From positions 1 through 11,377 of the forward strand of contig CAYUAI010000114.1 of NCBI GenBank assembly GCA_964442745.1: 11,377 nt of DNA, read 5' to 3'. Positions 7,794-11,377 of the stretch are shown one piece after another. Each line of letters starts with the position of its first letter. Position 1 is the first letter of the stretch. The translations under genes were made by a program, and so were the position numbers. Source of the DNA: CAYUAI01 sp964442745. GTDB lineage: Bacteria > Pseudomonadota > Gammaproteobacteria > S012-40. The notes under the pieces were generated by a model. The model searched no databases. It was not told the DNA's origin and worked only from the letters and a program-made list of their open reading frames with translations.

Positions 7794-7811
7794 CCAGCTA
7801 GTTCTTGCTGG
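7794..7811. promoter_or_regulatory. candidate RtcR upstream activating sequence
   Basis: CCAGC (7794-7798) and GCTGG (7807-7811) form an inverted repeat with an 8-base spacer. It lies about 95 bases upstream of the predicted rtcB transcription start, the usual distance for a sigma-54 enhancer site, with an IHF match between it and the promoter. Assignment to RtcR is inference from position; I cannot match a known RtcR site. Confidence 0.4.
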
Positions 7812-7829
7812 AATAAAAAATATATTAAT

Positions 7830-7842
7830 TATCAGTTGGTTA
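7830..7842 (+). promoter_or_regulatory. IHF binding site match
   Basis: TATCAGTTGGTTA matches the IHF consensus WATCARNNNNTTR at every position. An A/T-rich tract (7812-7830) lies immediately upstream, as in strong IHF sites that have a 5' A-tract. It sits about 55-67 bases before the predicted start of rtcB transcription, between the candidate activator site and the sigma-54 promoter, where DNA bending would bring RtcR to the polymerase. Confidence 0.65.
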
Positions 7843-7870
7843 AATATTTTCCTGGCAGTCGTCATAAAAA

Positions 7871-7886
7871 TGGCGCATTCGCTGCT
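7871..7886 (+). promoter_or_regulatory. sigma-54 (-24/-12) promoter of rtcBA
   Basis: TGGCGCATTCGCTGCT fits the sigma-54 pattern TGGCAC-N5-TTGCW, with invariant GG at 7872-7873 and GC at 7884-7885 at the required spacing. Transcription should start near 7897. That leaves about 33 bases before ATG 7930 but only about 6 before ATG 7903, supporting the later start for rtcB. The divergent sigma-54 activator gene rtcR makes the assignment strong. Confidence 0.85.
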
Positions 7887-7929
7887 ATGACACCATCACA
7901 CAATGCTAACTAATGATCGAGAAAACAAA

Positions 7930-9165
7930 ATGAGCGAAATAAGCTACGAAGTGATGCATGACCAGCCCGGCCTTCCTATTAAGTCTTGGACAAAAGGGGT
8001 GGCTTTTGAAGAAGAAGCCCGGCAACAGTTGCGTAATATCGCTCGTTTGCCGTTTATTCATCAATGGGTGGCGGTGATGCCGGATGTCCACTTAGGAAAA
8101 GGTGCCACCATTGGCAGTGTGGTACCGACCACGGGTGCAATCATTCCGGCGGCGGTGGGGGTGGATATTGGTTGCGGTATGATGGCGGTAAAAACGAGCT
8201 TAGTCGCTGATCAGTTGCCGGATAATCTGAGCGGTATCCGGGCGGCGATTGAAAAGGCCGTGCCTCATGGTCGTTCGATTGGACGAGGCCGTGGTGGAAA
8301 ACGTGATAAAGGGGCTTGGGGTGATTTGCCGGATGATGTGGTTGAGGCCTGGAGTCCATTGGCGGCGGGTTTTGAGCGTTTGACAGCCCAACATAACGTG
8401 TTAAAAAACACCAATAACGTGAACCATCTAGGAACCTTAGGCACCGGCAATCATTTTATTGAGCTGTGTTTGGATGAAAATAACAACGTTTGGGTGATGC
8501 TGCATAGTGGTTCCCGTGGGGTGGGTAATCGTATTGGTACTTATTTTATTGAGTTAGCAAAAAAAGAGATGGAACGTTGGTTTGTGCATTTGCCTGATAA
8601 AGACCTGGCCTATTTGCCGGAAGGTAGTGATCACTTTGAACAATATGTGGAAGCGGTGGATTGGGCACAAACTTATGCCCATAGCAATCGCGAAGTGATG
8701 ATGAGACGCGTCATTGGTGCTCTGTGCAGCGAAATGGACATTGGTTTTGACAGCCATATAGAAGCCGTGAATTGCCATCACAATTATGTATCGCGAGAGC
8801 ACCATTACGGAAAGAATGTATGGGTCACCCGTAAAGGGGCGGTGCGGGCGCGTAAAGATGAGCTGGGTATTATTCCAGGTAGTATGGGCGCACGTTCTTT
8901 TATTGTTCGTGGTTTAGGCAACGATGAAAGTTTTCACAGTTGCAGTCATGGTGCAGGTCGCGTGATGTCCCGTACCAAGGCCAAGAAGCTAGTTAGCTTG
9001 GATGAGCACATGGCAGCGACTGCCGGGGTGGAGTGTCGTAAGGATGCGGGTGTGATTGATGAAACCCCCGCCGCCTACAAGCCTATCGATCAAGTGATGA
9101 AAGCTCAGCAGGATTTAGTTGAGATCGTGCATACCTTGCGACAAGTGGTTTGTGTGAAGGGGTAA
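7930..9165 (+). CDS. rtcB: RtcB, GTP/Mn-dependent RNA ligase
   Basis: A 411-residue RNA ligase that joins RNA 3'-phosphate or 2',3'-cyclic-phosphate ends to 5'-hydroxyl ends through a 3'-guanylylated intermediate. It is colinear with E. coli RtcB (408 residues). ATG 7930 is preferred over the in-frame ATG 7903: it matches the E. coli N terminus, has GAG 8 bases upstream, and leaves a normal leader after the sigma-54 start. Metal and active-site residues are all visible: D79 and C82 in VDIGCG, N174 and H175 in GTGNHF, H192 in LHSGSRG, H283 and H284 in CHHNY, and the guanylylated histidine H340 in CSHGAGRVMSR. The C terminus LRQVVCVKG is identical to that of E. coli as I recall it. First gene of the RtcR-controlled operon, 94 bases before rtcA. 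Expected substrates are tRNAs or rRNA cut by stress ribonucleases that leave cyclic phosphates. Confidence 0.97.
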   Translation: MSEISYEVMHDQPGLPIKSWTKGVAFEEEARQQLRNIARLPFIHQWVAVMPDVHLGKGATIGSVVPTTGAIIPAAVGVDIGCGMMAVKTSLVADQLPDNLSGIRAAIEKAVPHGRSIGRGRGGKRDKGAWGDLPDDVVEAWSPLAAGFERLTAQHNVLKNTNNVNHLGTLGTGNHFIELCLDENNNVWVMLHSGSRGVGNRIGTYFIELAKKEMERWFVHLPDKDLAYLPEGSDHFEQYVEAVDWAQTYAHSNREVMMRRVIGALCSEMDIGFDSHIEAVNCHHNYVSREHHYGKNVWVTRKGAVRARKDELGIIPGSMGARSFIVRGLGNDESFHSCSHGAGRVMSRTKAKKLVSLDEHMAATAGVECRKDAGVIDETPAAYKPIDQVMKAQQDLVEIVHTLRQVVCVKG

Positions 9166-9205
9166 CTCATTATTTGTACTGATCCCCGCTGAGTTTTCGG
9201 GTATG

Positions 9206-9221
9206 GGAATGTGCCCATTCC
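9206..9221 (+). other. intercistronic hairpin between rtcB and rtcA
   Basis: GGAATG (9206-9211), loop TGCC, CATTCC (9216-9221) forms a 6-bp stem, extendable by a G-T pair (9205/9222). It occupies the 94-base rtcB-rtcA gap. No T-run follows, so it is more likely an RNA stability or processing element than a terminator. It argues against the upstream in-frame ATG at 9203 as the rtcA start, because that codon is part of the hairpin neighbourhood and has no ribosome site. Confidence 0.4.
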
Positions 9222-9259
9222 TTAATGGCCGCGTAGTTAAAAGACGAAGAGATAATAAC

Positions 9260-10282
9260 ATGAAAAATATATTACACATTGATGGTTCACAAGGGGAAGC
9301 GGGCGGCCAAGTATTGCGTACTTCGCTGTCGTTGTCCATGATTACCGGAACGCCGGTGCGCATTGATAATATTCGGACTGGCCGAGTGAAGCCGGGATTG
9401 ATGCGACAACATTTAGCCTGTGTCAAAGCCGCGCAAGCGGTGACGGATGCGGAAGTTGGCGGGGCTGAAGTGGGCTCAACCATGATTACTTTTGAACCTA
9501 AGGCGATTAAAGCGGGTGACTATCATTTTGCGGTGGGTACCGCGGGTAGCACCCTATTGATTTTCCAAACTGTGTTACCTGCCCTAGCGTTGGCGGATGA
9601 AGCCTCCCATGTGACGTTTGAAGGCGGCACCCATAACCTTTTTGCACCAAGTTTTGATTTTGTCGCCTTGGCGTATTTACCGGTGTTACAGCCAATGGGT
9701 TTTGATGTGGAAGTGACGTTAAATCGATATGGATTCTATCCGCAGGGTGGCGGGCAGTGGCAAGCTACCATTAAGCCGGTGACTGATATCCGAGCTTTGG
9801 CGTTATTGCAAACCGGCGCCTTGCTTGATCGGGAGGCGGTGGCCACCAGCGCTAATATTCCCGCGCATGTGGCCATCCGTGAATTAGCGGAAATTGCCAA
9901 ACAATGTCAATGGCCCTCGGAAGCCTTGAGTTCACAACAAGTCGATTGCCGAGGCAGTGGTAATATCTTATCGATGCGTTTGTACTATGAACATTGTGCT
10001 GAAGTGGTCGAATCGGTGGGGAAAATAGGTGTCAGTGCAGAGAAAGTGGCTCGCCAAGCGATTAAAATTATTCATCGTTACCAAGCGGCGGCGGTCCCAG
10101 TGGGTGAGCATTTAGCTGATCAGTTATTACTGCCCATGGCGATTGGGGCGGGCGGGGTGTTTCGGACATTAAAGCCTTCTGCTCATACACTCACTAACAT
10201 GGCTGTCATTCAACATTTTATGGATAAACCATTTAAACAAACTCAACTAGCAGAGGATTGTTGGGAAATACAGCAAGGGTGA
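9260..10282 (+). CDS. rtcA: RtcA, RNA 3'-terminal phosphate cyclase
   Basis: A 340-residue enzyme that uses ATP to convert RNA 3'-phosphate ends into 2',3'-cyclic phosphates (and can adenylylate 5'-phosphate ends), supplying or protecting ends for RtcB. ATG 9260 is chosen: AAGAGA lies about 8 bases upstream and the length then matches E. coli RtcA (338). An extension to ATG 9203 is open but not family-like. Family motifs are DGSQGEAGGQVLR (8-20, with E14 and Q18), RVKPGLMRQH (42-51), GTAGSTLLIFQTVLP (93-107), EGGTHNLFAPSFDF (121-134) and RYGFYPQGGG (156-165). The adenylylated histidine is H309 in SAHTLTN, the same number as in E. coli. No defects seen. Second gene of the sigma-54 operon, followed by a long non-coding stretch with tRNA-like sequences. 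Confidence 0.97.
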   Translation: MKNILHIDGSQGEAGGQVLRTSLSLSMITGTPVRIDNIRTGRVKPGLMRQHLACVKAAQAVTDAEVGGAEVGSTMITFEPKAIKAGDYHFAVGTAGSTLLIFQTVLPALALADEASHVTFEGGTHNLFAPSFDFVALAYLPVLQPMGFDVEVTLNRYGFYPQGGGQWQATIKPVTDIRALALLQTGALLDREAVATSANIPAHVAIRELAEIAKQCQWPSEALSSQQVDCRGSGNILSMRLYYEHCAEVVESVGKIGVSAEKVARQAIKIIHRYQAAAVPVGEHLADQLLLPMAIGAGGVFRTLKPSAHTLTNMAVIQHFMDKPFKQTQLAEDCWEIQQG

Positions 10283-10346
10283 AGTGTATACGAACTCTAA
10301 AATTTGAGTGAAAAGAATGTTGTCCAGCGGCATTGTGCAGGCATCG

Positions 10347-10371
10347 ATTGGGTTAGCTGCGCTAATTCAAT
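10347..10371 (+). repeat. hairpin, possibly a degenerate REP-like palindrome
   Basis: ATTGGGTTAGC (10347-10357), loop TGC, GCTAATTCAAT (10361-10371) pairs over 11 positions including two G-T pairs. The core GGGTTAGC is shared with the REP-like palindrome at 854-884, so this may be a degraded relative, but the GTAG head is missing. It begins 64 bases after the rtcA stop. It could instead be a structured element of the operon transcript. Confidence 0.4.
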
Positions 10372-10426
10372 AATGGCGTCTGGGCCAAAAGAGTTTAACA
10401 AGCTTGTTTATATTATGCCAAAGGTT

Positions 10427-10443
10427 ACCGGTTCTGAGCCGGG
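10427..10443 (+). other. T-arm-like hairpin
   Basis: CCGG (10428-10431), 7-base loop TTCTGAG, CCGG (10439-10442), preceded by AGGTTA and followed by GCTGGCGCA. The whole segment from GGT to GCA lines up with the T-arm and acceptor of the tRNA-like element at 10501-10573 (AGGTAACCGGTTCGAATC there). The loop departs from the tRNA rule TTCRANY at two positions, and I could not find matching D or anticodon arms upstream, so it is at most a fragment. Confidence 0.35.
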
Positions 10444-10500
10444 CTGGCGCATCCATCACTGATGTCATGTGTACCGGCATGTCCAAGCTGTTGAACGTTC

Positions 10501-10573
10501 GCTTTTATAGCTCAATTGGGTAGAGCAACTGACTCATCATCAGTAGGTAACCGGTTCGAATCCGGTTAAAGCA
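10501..10573 (+). ncRNA. tRNA-like element, CAU anticodon, defective acceptor stem
   Basis: Most of a cloverleaf folds. The D-stem is GCTC/GAGC (10510-10513, 10523-10526) with loop AATTGGGTA. The anticodon stem is ACTGA/TCAGT (10528-10532, 10540-10544) with loop CTCATCA and anticodon CAT at 10535-10537. The variable loop has 5 bases. The T-stem is ACCGG/CCGGT (10550-10554, 10562-10566) with a perfect TTCGAAT loop. Several features rule out a normal tRNA-Met or tRNA-Ile2. The acceptor strands GCTTTTA and TAAAGC leave a bulge or mismatch at T6, because one base is missing on the 3' side. Position 37 is C rather than a purine. A73 is followed by CGG, not CCA. Flanking GAACG (10493-10497) and CGTTT (10577-10581) could extend the stem. 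It lies 218 bases after rtcA on the same strand, so it is probably transcribed with rtcBA. It may be a tRNA mimic, a decoy or a decayed tRNA gene. Confidence 0.75.
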
Positions 10574-10575
10574 CG

Positions 10576-10639
10576 GCGTTTAAATCGCGCTAGGTAAAGC
10601 TATTAGGCTTGGGGTTCAATTCCCTTTTTGTTGTAAACC
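10576..10639 (+). ncRNA. second, shorter tRNA-like segment
   Basis: It follows the first element almost directly. A small D-arm-like hairpin GCT-AGGTAA-AGC (10589-10600) keeps the GG of a D-loop. A T-arm-like hairpin has GGGG/CCCT (10611-10614, 10622-10625) around a TTCAATT loop, which fits TTCRANY. Between them are only about 10 bases, so the anticodon arm is absent. GTTTA (10578-10582) and TAAAC (10634-10638) could close the structure as an acceptor-like stem with an 8-base unpaired insert. It may be a truncated tRNA mimic, loosely like the tRNA-like module of bacterial Y RNAs, or decayed sequence. Confidence 0.4.
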
Positions 10640-10882
10640 GATAGGTTCTCCAGTTTTCGTAGGTATTTTTTTTGCCAAGCAAACGATGAGGCGATGGCCG
10701 AGTATGACCGCTTGAGTCAGTATGTTCAGCGATTAAAGTGACTGGCAATGATTTACTAAGCTTTGGTTGGGTATTCGCCGAGGGTGGAGAAATCATTGTA
10801 GCCACCGCTTAATTTCTGAACCTGGTGACTTAATGTGATGTTCCGCTATGGTATCAGGGGAGCCTATTTTTTAGGAGCTAAT

Positions 10883-11332
10883 ATGTTTTCTATTAAAACA
10901 ATCGATGTGGCAGATAACGAAAGAGCTTTTTTGTTTAAGAAAAATCGTTTCGTCAGCATGCTTGATCCAGGCCGTTATCGTTACTGGAATCCATTCGATG
11001 ATATTCAGGTTGAATGCTTTGATATTACGCACCATGAATTCGATCATCCGCGTGGTAAATTTTTGGTCTCTAATTTTGCCAGCCAAACGGAAAGCTATCT
11101 TGAGACGTTTCAGTTAAATGATGATGAACTTGGTTTATTGTATCGGGATGGCCAGTTGGTGGATATTGTTGCGCCAGGTCGTTTTAAAATCTATTGGAAA
11201 GGTCTAGAAAAAACCGAACTGAGGCGCATCAATTTGGCTGAAGATTATCGAGTACCAAACGAATTGTTAGGATGGTTGGGTCGTGGACATCACAAGCCAT
11301 TACAAAGTGCTGCTTCACAAAGTATTTATTAG
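10883..11332 (+). CDS. slipin-type protein, N-terminal repeat region only (truncated)
   Basis: A 149-residue protein starting at ATG 10883, with AGGAG 5 bases upstream; the open extension to 10835 lacks a ribosome site. It contains two copies of a beta-rich unit: residues 11-38 (DNERAFLFKK, then LDPGRYRYW) and 80-107 (DDELGLLYRDG, then VAPGRFKIYW). This x-E-x-[AG]-x-L-[FY] ... PG-[RK]-[YF] unit precedes the Band 7/SPFH core in the slipin-family proteins I recall from rtc operons. The chain stops at SAASQSIY before any Band 7 core, so it is probably a truncated gene rather than a complete small protein. Full slipins are membrane-scaffold proteins; their role in RNA repair is not known to me. 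It is the last gene of the apparent rtcBA operon, and a hairpin follows 20 bases after the stop. Confidence 0.7.
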   Translation: MFSIKTIDVADNERAFLFKKNRFVSMLDPGRYRYWNPFDDIQVECFDITHHEFDHPRGKFLVSNFASQTESYLETFQLNDDELGLLYRDGQLVDIVAPGRFKIYWKGLEKTELRRINLAEDYRVPNELLGWLGRGHHKPLQSAASQSIY

Positions 11333-11352
11333 TCTCTACTAAGGTTAAAACC

Positions 11353-11368
11353 ACCGCCTTTAGGCGGT
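11353..11368 (+). repeat. GC-rich hairpin at window edge
   Basis: ACCGCC (11353-11358), loop TTTA, GGCGGT (11363-11368) forms a 6-bp hairpin. There is no T-run after it (CAGATTTAT to the window end), so it is a poor rho-independent terminator. Short hairpins of this form with a TTTA loop also occur just inside the ends of IS200/IS605-family elements, which could explain why the slipin gene stops about 20 bases earlier. The window ends before this can be resolved. Confidence 0.45.
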
Positions 11369-11377
11369 CAGATTTAT

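Larger units (their letters stand above)
10283..10882 (+). other. 600-base non-coding stretch in the rtc operon
   Basis: No protein gene is supported here. From left to right it holds an 11-bp hairpin (10347-10371), a 12-bp palindrome AACAAGCTTGTT (10397-10408), a T-arm-like hairpin (10427-10443), a tRNA-like fold (10501-10573), a shorter tRNA-like segment (about 10576-10639), and then about 240 bases in which I see only a short open frame ending TGA 10739 (AEYDRLSQYVQRLK) that could be a gene relic. No sigma-54 or strong sigma-70 promoter and no T-tract terminator was found, so read-through from rtcA into the slipin gene is plausible. Confidence 0.6.

Noticed and set aside
7780..7796. Minus-strand TGGCACAATCCAAGA as a sigma-54 promoter for rtcR.
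   Set aside because: The -24 box is good but the -12 dinucleotide is GA instead of GC. rtcR genes are generally not expected to depend on sigma-54.
7853..7868. TGGCAGTCGTCATAAA as a second sigma-54 promoter for rtcB.
   Set aside because: The -24 half is fair but GC is absent at the -12 position; the site 18 bases downstream satisfies both.
10501..10573. A functional tRNA-Met or tRNA-Ile2 gene.
   Set aside because: Defective acceptor pairing, C37 and lack of encoded CCA argue against a working tRNA.
10694..10741. ATGGCCGAGT at 10694-10703 matches the D-arm start of tRNA-Ser, and the frame reads as a short peptide MAEYDRLSQYVQRLK.
   Set aside because: No anticodon or T-arm follows at tRNA spacing, and no ribosome site precedes the ATG. 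A 10-base match is not enough; at most it is part of a gene relic.
11353..11377. Rho-independent terminator of the rtc operon.
   Set aside because: The stem is only 6 bp and the following bases CAGATTTAT have no T-run, so I list it as a hairpin only.
1..11377. CRISPR array or other tandem repeats.
   Set aside because: No regularly spaced direct repeats were seen; the CARF domain of RtcR is part of the rtc regulator, not evidence for CRISPR here.

Overview
The window looks like part of a gammaproteobacterial chromosome of moderate GC. The RtcB, RtcA and RtcR proteins are close to their E. coli counterparts as I recall them. The rtcB control region has a sigma-54 promoter and an IHF-type site, and several leaders have clear Shine-Dalgarno sequences. 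I cannot name genus or order from sequence alone.

Left part (1-2415) is accessory in character. It holds the 3' end of an unrecognised gene, an exported membrane protein of unknown function, a REP-like palindrome with a GTAG head, a stretch that looks like decayed coding sequence, a compact AT-rich vapBC toxin-antitoxin module with a palindromic operator over its own promoter, and a 430-base gap with a possible IS3-family transposase relic. The middle (2416-5988) is one large gene for a single-chain ATP-dependent 5-oxoprolinase (HyuA-HyuB fusion), probably unrelated to its neighbours.

The right half (6133-11377) is an RNA-repair locus. rtcR (minus strand) encodes a CARF-AAA+ sigma-54 activator. 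It diverges from rtcB (3'-phosphate RNA ligase) and rtcA (RNA 3'-phosphate cyclase). The intergenic region has, in the right order, a candidate upstream activating palindrome, an IHF consensus match and a -24/-12 promoter. The expected logic is that RtcR senses RNA-damage products through its CARF domain and switches on rtcBA, which seals or re-ends broken RNAs.

Downstream of rtcA, on the same strand and presumably in the same transcript, lies a 600-base non-coding stretch. It contains a nearly complete tRNA-like fold with a CAU anticodon but a defective acceptor stem, pyrimidine at position 37 and no encoded CCA. Flanking it are a second, shorter tRNA-like segment and a T-arm-like hairpin. 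Next comes a gene for only the N-terminal repeat region of a slipin-type protein, which stops abruptly beside a hairpin at the window edge. The combination of rtcR, rtcBA, tRNA mimics and slipin is the most interesting part of the window.
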